Shown here: positions 19,782-27,723 of the stretch, one piece after another
Position numbering within the stretch: the first letter of the stretch is position 1
Layout of the letters: each line of letters starts with the position of its first letter
Assembly: GCF_000613945.1 (NCBI RefSeq)
Contig: NZ_BAJY01000024.1
Location: 1-39,244, forward strand
DNA length: 39,244 bases
Direction of reading: 5' to 3'
Source: Prevotella falsenii DSM 22864 = JCM 15124
GTDB lineage: Bacteria; Bacteroidota; Bacteroidia; Bacteroidales; Bacteroidaceae
Notes under the pieces: model-generated
The model's database searches: none
What the model was told of the DNA's origin: nothing
Seen by the model: only the letters and a program-made list of their open reading frames with translations
Translations under genes and position numbers: made by a program

Positions 19782-19807
19782 GGCACTCGACGTCCCCGCC
19801 GAGTGCC
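19782..19807 (-). other. Hairpin inside the exc operon
   Basis: GGCACTCG (19782-19789) and CGAGTGCC (19800-19807) make a perfect 8-bp stem with a 10-nt loop in the gap between topoisomerase and DUF1896 genes. On the transcript only TTT follows, so it may slow RNA decay or partly attenuate rather than fully terminate. Confidence 0.5.
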
Positions 19808-19887
19808 ACCACTAAAATCCGCAGTAAAAACAACAGGATTGTTTATGACCGCATCATTCAGTGGCAAAATTAGCAAATTACGGGGAT

Positions 19888-22016
19888 TTACCTTCGGGAT
19901 TTGCCTGTTTTCTTGCGTTCGGGAAAGACAAATACCGTCTTGAACTCTCCATCCAAGGAGAGTGAAGCCTCGAAGCTTTTGCCCGCTTTGGAGGTAAAGC
20001 CCTTGATGATGCCTGTCTCCCCGTTTACCGCCAATTGCGTCAGTTGCTCGTCCGTGAGGCTCTTGCACGCCACGCTGCGGAAAAGGGTCAGGCCGCAATC
20101 GGCATCCGAGCATTTGGCACATCGGGGATAGAAGACCAGTGACCCTTTTCCGCATTTGGGACAATGGATGTCGCTCTGTTTCTTGGGAAAGAGGATTTTG
20201 GAGGAGAGGAGTTCGTCGGTAATCTGTGTGGCATAGCTTTCGATGCCTTTGCGAAAGTCCCGCTCTTTCAACTCTCCTCGTTCGATTCTCGCCAAGTCCG
20301 CTTCCCACTGTCCGGTCATCTTCGCATTGCCGATTTTCATCCCCTTGACGATGGAATAGACGGCAAGTCCTTTCTCCGTGGGAACGAGCGATTTCTTTTG
20401 GCGCACCATGTACTCGCGTGCAAAGAGGGTTTCAATGATGGCAGCACGGGTAGCGGGCGTACCGATACCGCAATCTTTGAGCTGCGCACGCAGTTCCTCG
20501 TCCTCCAACTCTTTGCCTGCCGTCTCCATCGCTGCCAACAGTGAACTTTCCGTGTGCAGGGGCTTGGGCTTGGTCGTTCCCTGTGCCAGCGAACAGGCAC
20601 AGAGCGGAAATTGCTCACCTTCCTCCATTGTGGGATGATGATGCCTTCCCCATTCTCCCGCCTTTCCCGTTCTTCGGCTTCCGTCTGCTCCTTGTCTTTT
20701 TTCCTGCTGTTCTTGAGAACTGCACGCCAACCCTCTTCCTTGATGATTTCACCTTTGAGGATAAACTTCACATCCTCGCAGACAGCAGTAACCGTGCTGA
20801 CATCCTTCACACAACGGGCGGAGAAGGCTTCGAGCATACGTCCGGCTATCATATCGTAGATGACCGCTTCTTCTCCAAACATGTCTATCGGCTTCTTGCC
20901 CGTGATGAGCAAGGCGTGGTGGTCGGTCACTTTCTTGCCGTCCACCGAATGCGCGTTCAGTTCGGTCAGTCGGCGGGCATGGACACCCCAGACGGGATGG
21001 TCGTGCAAAAAGGCTATCAAAGCTGGAATTTCGGCAAAGACATCTTCGGGGATATGGCGGCTGCCCGTGCGTGGATAGGTGATGTATGCCCTTTCGTAGA
21101 GTTTCTGAGCCAAGGAAAGGGTCTGTTCTGCCGTGTATCCGTATCGGCTGTTCGCTTCTTTCTGCAGGGTTGTCAAATCATACAGAAGCGGTGGATCCTG
21201 TTTGGTTTCCTTGCGCACAACTGTCTCTACAGTGGCATAAGGAGCTTGTTTGAGTTTCTCGTACAGGGCAGTGGCTTCTGCCTTATCGAACCAACGATCG
21301 GCGGAGGAAAAACGGAAGCTCTCATCACCCTCCCTTACGGCAATGCTGAGTTGCCAGAATGGCTGTGGCTCGAACTTCTTGTTCTCCAAAAAACGGGAGC
21401 AGACCATACAAAGCGTCGGGGTCTGTACCCTCCCCAAGGAATAAGTGCCTCGCCCTGCGGCAATGGATATGGCTTGTGTGGCATTGATGCCCACCAGCCA
21501 GTCGGCTTCGCTGCGGGCACGGGCGGCATAATAGAGATTGTCATACGCTGCTCCGCTTTGCAGACGGGCAAGCCCCTCTTTGATGGCTTTGTCTGTCAAG
21601 GAACTGATCCACAGTCGCTCAAAAGGTTTGGCGATGCCGAGATACTCGTAGATAAAGCGGAATATGAGCTCACCTTCCCTTCCGGCATCAGTGGCAACGA
21701 TAATGCCCTCACACGCTCGGAAGAGTTTTTCGATGACTTTCAATTGGGCAACGGCACTCGGATCAGTCTTGTAGCCTTTTCCGCTCTTGACTTGGCGGGG
21801 AATAAGGGTAAAGACGGAAGGAAGAATCGGCAGGTTATCTTTGTGGAAACCCTTGATGCCGTAGGCTTCGGGCATGGCTGCCGTTATCAGATGTCCCAAT
21901 GCCCACGTGACGGCATAGCCGCCTCCTTCGATATAACCCTCTTTCTTGTTGGTTGCCCGAACGACACGGGCGATTTCACGAGCTACGCTCGGCTTTTCTG
22001 CTATGATGACTTTCAT
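19888..22016 (-). pseudogene. exc: Type IA topoisomerase III, Exc-like, one frameshift
   Basis: Rejoined, it is about 709 residues. The TOPRIM domain opens with MKVIIAEKPSVAREIARVVR and has the acidic VATDAGREGELIFRF. The catalytic tyrosine lies in YERAYITYPRTGSRHIPEDV. The C-terminal half has GIGTPATRAAIIETL, a four-cysteine zinc-finger stretch (HCPKCGKGSLVFYP, CAKCSDADCG), and a final domain resembling the DUF3945 repeats of the next gene. In CTnDOT the topoisomerase-like Exc is needed for excision, although its topoisomerase activity is reported as dispensable. The frame breaks at about 20618, where one G is missing (QWRK then GEQFPLCACSL). It starts 34 nt after the DUF3945 gene. Confidence 0.92.
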
Positions 22017-22050
22017 TTGTTCTTACTTTTTGGATATTAGTGGTGGCGGA

Positions 22051-23445
22051 TTACATTTTCATTCCCTTGGAACGCTTCTTTTCTTCTTCCTTCTGTTCCT
22101 GCTGGGCGGTAGGCTCTGTCTGTCCCTGTTTGAGCGGCTCCTTTACATGCTTGGCAGCCTCGTTGGTCTTACCTTCGGAATTGACGGCGACCTGTGTCCG
22201 GGAAGCGTTGTCGGGAATGACCTCTTTGGTTTGAGACTTGTCGGGATTCCATTTGAGAAAATCGAACTTGTTCTTCTCGAAGTTCGGACGCACGTAGGCA
22301 TTGAAAGACTCTCCTTTCTTGTCGATAAGCCCGGTCATATAGACCGTTTCACCTGCTTTGAGCTTTGCTTGCTCTTCGGGAGAGATGTCGCGTCCCAGCA
22401 TCTTCTTGGGGATACGCAATTCTTGTTGCTCCGCCTGTCCCTGTCCTTCGGGGGCTTGTCTTTGGCGTTGTTCCTGCTTGGGAGAAGCGAAACGAAATTC
22501 AATCGACCGCTTGTCGGCATTGAACTGTAAGCTGGCATTGAAATGCTTTCCCGTTTTGGAGGTCATACCCTCCACATAGATGCTCCTGCCTTCCGACAGC
22601 TCCTTTTTCTGCTCATCGGTCAGCTTCACGCTCTTGATTTCATCAGGGATGCGTACCTTGTCTGCACTCAGGGCGATGATGTCATTGGTCAGGCGGTCAA
22701 TGCTCACGAAACTGCGGGTGGGTTCGTTGCTTCCGGGGAAGGTCAGCTCCACGGTACGACCGAGGTTTCCCGTTTCTCTGAGGGCTTTCTTGTCCTCGTC
22801 GGTGAAGGTATGCCCGAAGAATTCACGCTCCAATTGCGGCTCCTTGCGAATGGCATGGACAACAGGGATAAACGTACCGTCTCCGGAGGCTTTCAGGGAA
22901 AGACGGGCATCGGTGTAGAGGGAGACTTCCCCGATTTTGATGCTGATAGGAACAAGCGGAGTCTTGCGATATTGAAGCAGGTCATCAAGATGCTTGCCCT
23001 TTTCCAGACTTTCACGGCTTACGCCCATCTGCTCGAACTGCTCCCACTTCACCTTGTCGGGGTCAATGCCTTGGAAGGACTGTTTCTGCTCCCCTGCATA
23101 GTCCGCAGGATTGATACGGACAGAGTCCAGCATCTCCTTATTGGAGGGGACATCCGGTGCTTTAAGCATCTCCGAGAGTACACGTGCACTGGCAACGGCA
23201 CTCTCAAAGGGGACTTTGAAGAAGTTCAGCGGTGTGGGGTTCTTGAACTGCCGCATGAAGTTGGAAAGAAAGTTCTCCAGCGCATTGCTGTGTTTGTCGA
23301 ACTTCAGGAAGCTCTGTTCATGCTCGGCGGTGGGCGGAACGGTTTTCAGTCCGCCTTTCTCGTCCGTACCTGTGACGGCTTTGAGGTTTTCGCCCTTCTG
23401 ATCCTTGACCAAAAGGACTTCTTGGTCTTTGATTTTTTCGTCCAT
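22051..23445 (-). CDS. DUF4099/DUF3945 domain protein
   Basis: This 464-residue protein is typical of CTnDOT-family elements, always near exc. Residues 90-240 contain KTPLVPISIKIGEVSLYTDA and later NLGRTVELTFPGSNEPTRSF; residues 240-400 hold two DUF3945-type units, LTDEQKKELSEGRSIYVEGM followed by TSKTGKHFNASLQF, and ISPEEQAKLKAGETVYMTGL followed by IDKKGESFNAYVRP. The C-terminus is a low-complexity Gln/Glu/Lys tail. The unit also appears at the end of the topoisomerase. No catalytic motif is visible; it may bind DNA or work with the topoisomerase. First gene of the operon, with its promoter at 23485-23492. Confidence 0.88.
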   Translation of the reverse strand: MDEKIKDQEVLLVKDQKGENLKAVTGTDEKGGLKTVPPTAEHEQSFLKFDKHSNALENFLSNFMRQFKNPTPLNFFKVPFESAVASARVLSEMLKAPDVPSNKEMLDSVRINPADYAGEQKQSFQGIDPDKVKWEQFEQMGVSRESLEKGKHLDDLLQYRKTPLVPISIKIGEVSLYTDARLSLKASGDGTFIPVVHAIRKEPQLEREFFGHTFTDEDKKALRETGNLGRTVELTFPGSNEPTRSFVSIDRLTNDIIALSADKVRIPDEIKSVKLTDEQKKELSEGRSIYVEGMTSKTGKHFNASLQFNADKRSIEFRFASPKQEQRQRQAPEGQGQAEQQELRIPKKMLGRDISPEEQAKLKAGETVYMTGLIDKKGESFNAYVRPNFEKNKFDFLKWNPDKSQTKEVIPDNASRTQVAVNSEGKTNEAAKHVKEPLKQGQTEPTAQQEQKEEEKKRSKGMKM

Positions 23446-23484
23446 ATTACAATGTATTTAATGACACCAACAGCGGTGCGAAGA

Positions 23485-23492
23485 CAAAGGTA
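23485..23492 (-). promoter_or_regulatory. Probable -7 box of the DUF3945-exc operon
   Basis: The minus strand reads TACCTTTG, matching TAnnTTTG, 39 nt before the DUF3945 start. There is no TTG at the usual -33 distance, which suggests dependence on an activator; the conserved box at 23529-23555 lies 36 nt upstream. Confidence 0.65.
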
Positions 23493-23528
23493 AATCAAAG
23501 AAAATGTGCGTGTTATAGGTTTAAGACA

Positions 23529-23555
23529 ACTGCGTACTTGTGGCTTCGATATGGA
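23529..23555 (-). promoter_or_regulatory. Conserved upstream box, copy 2 of the element-wide set
   Basis: The minus strand carries GAAGCCACAAGTACGCAGT, identical over 19 bp to copy 1, with 36 nt to the TACCTTTG box. A partial second unit (GCCAC on the minus strand, 23561-23565) lies exactly 21 bp further upstream of the GCCAC of the main copy. Confidence 0.75.
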
Positions 23556-23578
23556 CGGAAGTGGCGTTTTAGGAAGAA

Positions 23579-23619
23579 AGAAAAACAAACGGGATACACC
23601 GTTTCCGGCATATCCCGTT
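23579..23619 (-). terminator. Terminator of the kinase-regulator operon
   Basis: AACGGGATA (23588-23596) and TATCCCGTT (23611-23619) form a 9-bp stem; on the minus strand it is followed by TGTTTTTCTTT. It lies 21 nt after the response-regulator stop and insulates the exc operon from it. Confidence 0.8.
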
Positions 23620-23639
23620 CTTAAAGGGGGAACAGTTTC

Positions 23640-24251
23640 TCACACCCACTTGTCGCGGATGGCGATTTGTACCAATTCCGCCGCATTCTTGGTTCCGAGT
23701 TTGAAAATCAGGTTTTTGCGGTAGGTCTTGATGGTCTCCACGCTGAGGAACATACGGTCGGCTATTCCCTGATTGGTGCAGCCGTCCACGATGTGCCGGA
23801 GCAGCTCTTGCTCGCGAACGGTGAGCCATACGGCATGATTGATGCGCTTTTTCATCATCCGGTCTATCTCTCTACTGAAGTATTCCTCACCTGCCATGAC
23901 GGTCTCGATGCCTTTGACCACCTCCTCCGACAGGGCGTTCTTCTGGATGTAGCCCGATGCTCCGGCGGCAATGGCACGGTTCACCATCGTGTACTCGTCG
24001 TAGGTGGTAAGCATCAGGATTTTCACGCCCGGATATGCCTCGTGCATCTCCTTGCAGAAATCGATGCCGCTGCCGTCGGGCATGGAGATGTCCAAGAGCA
24101 ACACGTCGGGACGGCGGAACAGGAGTGTCTTGCGGCACGCATCGAGCGTATGCGACGTATCCACGACTTTGGCTGTCCCCGGTTCCTCGATGGCAGCCTG
24201 CAAACCTTCGACCAGCATGCGGTGGTCGTCCGCGATATGTACCTGTATCAT
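23640..24251 (-). CDS. NarL/FixJ-type response regulator
   Basis: The 203-residue protein has an N-terminal receiver domain (MIQVHIADDHRMLVEGL; phospho-acceptor Asp54 in VLLLDISMPDGSG; Lys in SGYIQKNALS) and a C-terminal LuxR-type HTH (LTVREQELLRHIVDGCTNQG, then IADRMFLSVETIKTYRKNLI). Its start overlaps the kinase stop by 4 nt (ATGA), so kinase and regulator are co-translated partners. The longer open frame upstream of 24251 lies inside the kinase gene and is rejected. Proteins of this type bind short inverted repeats; the palindrome CCCAC-2-GTGGG upstream of the kinase and of the RCC1 lipoprotein gene is the obvious candidate target. This is not RteB, which is NtrC-like. Confidence 0.93.
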   Translation of the reverse strand: MIQVHIADDHRMLVEGLQAAIEEPGTAKVVDTSHTLDACRKTLLFRRPDVLLLDISMPDGSGIDFCKEMHEAYPGVKILMLTTYDEYTMVNRAIAAGASGYIQKNALSEEVVKGIETVMAGEEYFSREIDRMMKKRINHAVWLTVREQELLRHIVDGCTNQGIADRMFLSVETIKTYRKNLIFKLGTKNAAELVQIAIRDKWV

Positions 24252-26158
24252 GGTGTGAGTTCTATTTCGATGGTTACTTCCGTGCCTGCGCCGGGCAAGG
24301 AATAGACATTGATCTTTCCGTTGTAGGAAGCAATGCGATTGCGCATGTTGGTGAAGCCCGCACCATAAGCCACCGTTTCGGGATCGAAGCCTTTGCCATC
24401 GTCCTGCACGGAAAGCGATACGAAGCGCTCGTCCACGGTCAGCTGCACATTGATGCGCGTGGCTTCGGCATGTTTGATCGCGTTGTTGATGAGTTCGTAG
24501 GCACAACGGTAGATGAGCACTTCGAGGCGGCTGCCGAGTCGGAGGTCTTCTCCGAAGAATTGGAAGCTCGCCATCGGGACGGAGCGGCAGAAATCCTCCA
24601 GCGGGGTCTTGATGCCGTAGCGTGAGAGCGAGTCGGGCATCAGGTTGTGCGCCATGCGGCGAAGCTCCACCGCCAGTTCGTCGAGCATCTCTCGGGCTTT
24701 GGCAAGCCGTCCGGCATCCGCTTCCGCCAGTGCGGATATATTCCTGATGCCGTGCAGGTGCAGTTTGACGACCGAGAGCATGCTGCCCAACCCGTCGTGC
24801 AGGTCGCGTGCCAAGCGGGTGCGCTCGGCATTCTCGCCGTCCAAGAGGGCAAGCGTGGCGACAAGCTGTCTTTCCTGTTCCAACTGCTTCACTTTCCGTT
24901 CGGCGAGTTCACGCTTTTCGCGGTTGAGACGATGGCGGTAAAAGAGCAATCCGAAGGCAAGTAGGAGGATGAGCGCACCCGAAACGCCTGTTATGATAAA
25001 GAAACGTTTCTCCTTTTCGAGCAAGGCGATTTGCTGTTGCTTCTTCTCCGTCTCGTACACCACCTCCATCTGCGACAGTGCCTCATGGTAGTTCTTGTCC
25101 GTCCGCTCGTTCATCATGCGGTTATACACTCCGAAGAAACGCGAAGCGTCGCTACGTTTACCAAGCATCGCCGAGGCGAAGGCGATGTTGAACGCCGAAG
25201 TGGGTGCCGTGTTTATCGATAGGGAGTCGATGCTCCACGCTTTCAGGGCGGCGGCGCGGCATTCGCCGTAACGACCCTGCGCGCGATAGATGTCGGCATA
25301 GAGGTTCCATGTGAGTGTGTGGATATACGGATCGCCCAACCATTCGGCTGCATCCTTGCATTCGGCCGCACATGCAAGGGCGTCCGGGTATTGATTTTTC
25401 ATCAGATATGCCTTGACAAGAGCTTCGCAGAGGTCGGCGTGATTGACCGGAGCCCCTCGCTCTTTCGGTTTCACTTTCAACATATACTCCAACGCCCTGT
25501 CGGCATCACCCAGCGCCAAATAGACATAACCCAACTCACGTTGTGCCTGTCCGATAGAGGTAGGCTCACCGTATTTTTCCGCCAACTCCCGTTCTCGCTC
25601 CAGATAGTGCAACGCCCGCTTGGGGTTGCCCATACGACGGTAGCACTCTCCGATGTTGCCGTGGGCGATGATGTAGTCGCGGCTGCTCTCGTCACCGTCG
25701 AAATGTTTCAGGATGTTGAGGTAGCTCTCCACGGCAAGGATGAACTGCCCTTGGCGCGCGTAGAAGTTGCCCGCCGCCTGCCATGCTTTCTGCACGAGCT
25801 TCTTGTTGCCGGAGGCTTCGGCGGCGGCGATTTGCAGATCGAGGTACACCTTGGCGGTGTCGTAGGAGCAACGGTAGGTGTAGGTCGAGCCGATGTAGTT
25901 GTAGAAACGGAATATCAGTGTTTTGTCATCGCACCGCAGGGCGGCTTCCAGCCCCATCGTGCCGTATTTGAAGGTGTTGGGCATATCATGGGCGCAGTAC
26001 GACTCGGTGATGTCGGCATATAGTTTCGCCCGTTCGAGGTCGGTCAGCCGTTTCGTCTGCACAATGTGCAGAAGCGAGTCGGCATAGCGGTTCACTTCTT
26101 CCGCAAAAGCGGAAAGAGCGACGAGTGCGAGCAGGAGGATGACGGCTGTTCTTTTCAT
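24248..26158 (-). CDS. TPR-containing sensor histidine kinase (HisKA_3 type)
   Basis: The 636-residue protein starts at ATG 26156-26158 with a signal peptide (MKRTAVILLLALVALSAFAE). Residues 30-400 are tetratricopeptide repeats (for example GNIGECYRRMGNPKRALHYL, GYVYLALGDADRALEYMLKV), which would lie in the periplasm. A membrane helix follows (FIITGVSGALILLLAFGLLF), then a coiled coil, then the dimerisation/phosphotransfer helix RLARDLHDGLGSMLSVVK with His454, and a HATPase domain (ELINNAIKHAEATRINV; VQDDGKGFD; GFTNMRNRI). It phosphorylates the adjacent NarL-type regulator. The ligand is unknown; TPR sensors commonly detect a protein or peptide partner. Its promoter is shared in design with that of the RCC1 lipoprotein gene. 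Confidence 0.93.
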   Translation of the reverse strand: MKRTAVILLLALVALSAFAEEVNRYADSLLHIVQTKRLTDLERAKLYADITESYCAHDMPNTFKYGTMGLEAALRCDDKTLIFRFYNYIGSTYTYRCSYDTAKVYLDLQIAAAEASGNKKLVQKAWQAAGNFYARQGQFILAVESYLNILKHFDGDESSRDYIIAHGNIGECYRRMGNPKRALHYLERERELAEKYGEPTSIGQAQRELGYVYLALGDADRALEYMLKVKPKERGAPVNHADLCEALVKAYLMKNQYPDALACAAECKDAAEWLGDPYIHTLTWNLYADIYRAQGRYGECRAAALKAWSIDSLSINTAPTSAFNIAFASAMLGKRSDASRFFGVYNRMMNERTDKNYHEALSQMEVVYETEKKQQQIALLEKEKRFFIITGVSGALILLLAFGLLFYRHRLNREKRELAERKVKQLEQERQLVATLALLDGENAERTRLARDLHDGLGSMLSVVKLHLHGIRNISALAEADAGRLAKAREMLDELAVELRRMAHNLMPDSLSRYGIKTPLEDFCRSVPMASFQFFGEDLRLGSRLEVLIYRCAYELINNAIKHAEATRINVQLTVDERFVSLSVQDDGKGFDPETVAYGAGFTNMRNRIASYNGKINVYSLPGAGTEVTIEIELTP

Positions 26159-26188
26159 CTTGCAGGGAATTTGATGTTCAACGTGTTG

Positions 26189-26239
26189 CAAAATTATGCG
26201 CCTCGTCCGAAACGCAATACCCCACTTGTGGGAGTTTTT
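26189..26239 (-). promoter_or_regulatory. Promoter and palindromic operator of the kinase-regulator operon
   Basis: On the minus strand: AAAAACTCCCACAAGTGGGG and TATTG (26239 down to 26215), with the palindrome CCCAC-2-GTGGG at 26221-26232, then 24 nt to TAATTTTG (26189-26196). A TTG in the spacer is 18 nt from the -7 box and can be the -33 element. The whole 50-bp arrangement recurs in inverse orientation at 27628-27678. Confidence 0.78.
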
Positions 26240-26258
26240 ACGACCGACTACCGTTTTC

Positions 26259-27527
26259 TCACAGCAGTTCCGCCAACTTCCACGCCTGCACGTGGCGGAT
26301 GCCCTCACGCAGCGGGAGCGTCAGGTCGTCGAGCGAGACGACCACTTTTTCGAAATTGTCGGCGATGGTTTCGAGAGCCGAATATTCCCGCTCCACCGTC
26401 GCCTCGTCGGCAAGCAGGTAGGCGCATTGCAGATATACGGCCCTGTCGGCTTTGCGGGCGACGAAATCCACTTCCTTCCCTTTCGTCACGCCCGTATAGA
26501 CATCGTACCCGGCACGGCGCAGCTCCAAGTAAACGAGGTTTTCGAGCAGGTAGCCGAAACCGTAGCCATAGCCCGGATAGAGATAGTTCCGATAGGCAAG
26601 GTCGTTGAGGTAGTATTTCGCATTGCCCGCGATGGTGTCCTTGCCCCGTATGTCGTAGCGGTCGCAGCGATGCACCAAAAAGGTGTCCTCGACGTAGCCG
26701 ATGTAGTTCGACACGGCATCGTAGCTCGTTTTGCGCCCCTGACTTTTGAAATAGTTCACGATGCCGCTCACCGAAACGAGGTTCGAGGCGTTGTTCACCA
26801 AGAACACGAAAATGTCTTCGAGCAGTTTCGGATCGCGGATGCTATGGCGTTGGATGATGTCGCGCAGCAGCACCGTGTCCTTGACGGCGGAGATGTAGTT
26901 GCGTTTCAGTTCGGGGTTCGACAGGGCGTAGAGCTCCGGCAGTCCTCCGCCGTTCATGTATTCCGTGTAGCACGCCTTGTCCGCCTCCCTGCCGCTGATG
27001 CCGGCGTATTCCGAAAAGCTGAAGGGGAGTATCTCGAAACAGACATAGCGCCCTGAGAGCAGCGTGGCGAGTTCGCCCGAAAGCAGGCGGGAGTTGGAGC
27101 CGCTCACGAACACCTCGTACTCCTCGGCATAGTCCTGCGAGCAGGAATTGACGGTTTTCTCCCATCCCTCTATCATCTGCACCTCGTCGATGAAGAGATA
27201 GACTTTCCCCTTTGGTTTCAGTTCCGACTTGTAGAGCCTGAGCAACTCGTCGAGGTCTTTGTGGGTGGCAAGGAAATCGAAGTCCGCCAGTTCGCGGTTG
27301 ATGATGAGCGTGTTCTCCGCCTTCACGCCGTCCGTTACGAGCCGCCGTGCCACTTGGCGCAGCAGGTAGCTCTTGCCCGCGCGCCGCTGTCCAACGAGCA
27401 CCTTGACGAGGCGGTTGCCTGTGTAAGATGCTATTTTGTCCGTATATCCGTTTCGCTCGTACCCGAAGTCGAACGGGGCGGAATCCCACAGGTTGTACTT
27501 CCTAAGCGCTTGCAATCTTTCGTCCAT
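26259..27527 (-). CDS. AAA-family ATPase with DUF4143 C-terminal domain
   Basis: The 422-residue protein has Walker A VLVGQRRAGKSYLLRQV (near residue 45), Walker B VYLFIDEVQMIEGW and a sensor-type SGSNSRLLSGELATLLSGRY, then the DUF4143 domain (about 200-420) with VDFVARKADRAVYLQCAY, the EVDFVARK part resembling a PD-(D/E)XK nuclease core. Such ATPases occur in many copies in Bacteroidales; their role is unknown, often guessed as toxin-like or mobile-DNA related. It is intact and has its own -7 box (TATATTTG, 27545-27552). It sits between the two matching promoters and points toward the kinase gene, as if inserted into a once shared divergent promoter region. Confidence 0.9.
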   Translation of the reverse strand: MDERLQALRKYNLWDSAPFDFGYERNGYTDKIASYTGNRLVKVLVGQRRAGKSYLLRQVARRLVTDGVKAENTLIINRELADFDFLATHKDLDELLRLYKSELKPKGKVYLFIDEVQMIEGWEKTVNSCSQDYAEEYEVFVSGSNSRLLSGELATLLSGRYVCFEILPFSFSEYAGISGREADKACYTEYMNGGGLPELYALSNPELKRNYISAVKDTVLLRDIIQRHSIRDPKLLEDIFVFLVNNASNLVSVSGIVNYFKSQGRKTSYDAVSNYIGYVEDTFLVHRCDRYDIRGKDTIAGNAKYYLNDLAYRNYLYPGYGYGFGYLLENLVYLELRRAGYDVYTGVTKGKEVDFVARKADRAVYLQCAYLLADEATVEREYSALETIADNFEKVVVSLDDLTLPLREGIRHVQAWKLAELL

Positions 27528-27544
27528 AACTGATTATTTTCTTG

Positions 27545-27552
27545 CAAATATA
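27545..27552 (-). promoter_or_regulatory. Probable -7 box of the ATPase gene
   Basis: Minus-strand TATATTTG fits TAnnTTTG and lies 17 nt upstream of the ATPase start codon. Confidence 0.55.
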
Positions 27553-27627
27553 GCGTTTTTCGTCCGTAACCGAGAAACTTTTCTCCGATTTTCCGCTTTC
27601 AGGTGCATTTTTTTGCTTTCCGACTGC

Positions 27628-27678
27628 AAAAACTCCCACAAGTGGGGTATTGGCGTTTGTGAAGAGGAGGTAATTTTG
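27628..27678 (+). promoter_or_regulatory. Promoter and palindromic operator of the RCC1 lipoprotein gene
   Basis: AAAAACTCCCACAAGTGGGG then TATTG (27628-27652) is a perfect inverted copy of 26215-26239. The palindrome CCCAC-2-GTGGG is at 27635-27646, then 24 nt to TAATTTTG (27671-27678). The TTG in the spacer is 18 nt from the -7 box. The lipoprotein ATG is 45 nt further on. Confidence 0.78.
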
Positions 27679-27723
27679 TGGCATTATATTGAATTAACAT
27701 AACACATATAAAAGGATAAGACA

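Noticed and set aside
19751..20308. Long upstream extension of the DUF1896 frame
   Set aside because: It overlaps the well-supported topoisomerase in another frame; the MTAIRFSYYEL start is typical of DUF1896.
20541..22040. Plus-strand frame of 499 codons opposite the topoisomerase
   Set aside because: Antisense shadow of a strongly conserved gene; no recognisable domain.
26215..26239. The CCCACTTGTGGG hairpin followed by T's read as an intrinsic terminator
   Set aside because: It faces no gene end on the strand with the T-run, and its inverted copy at 27628-27652 precedes a gene with the same 24-nt distance to a -7 box, so an operator is the better reading.
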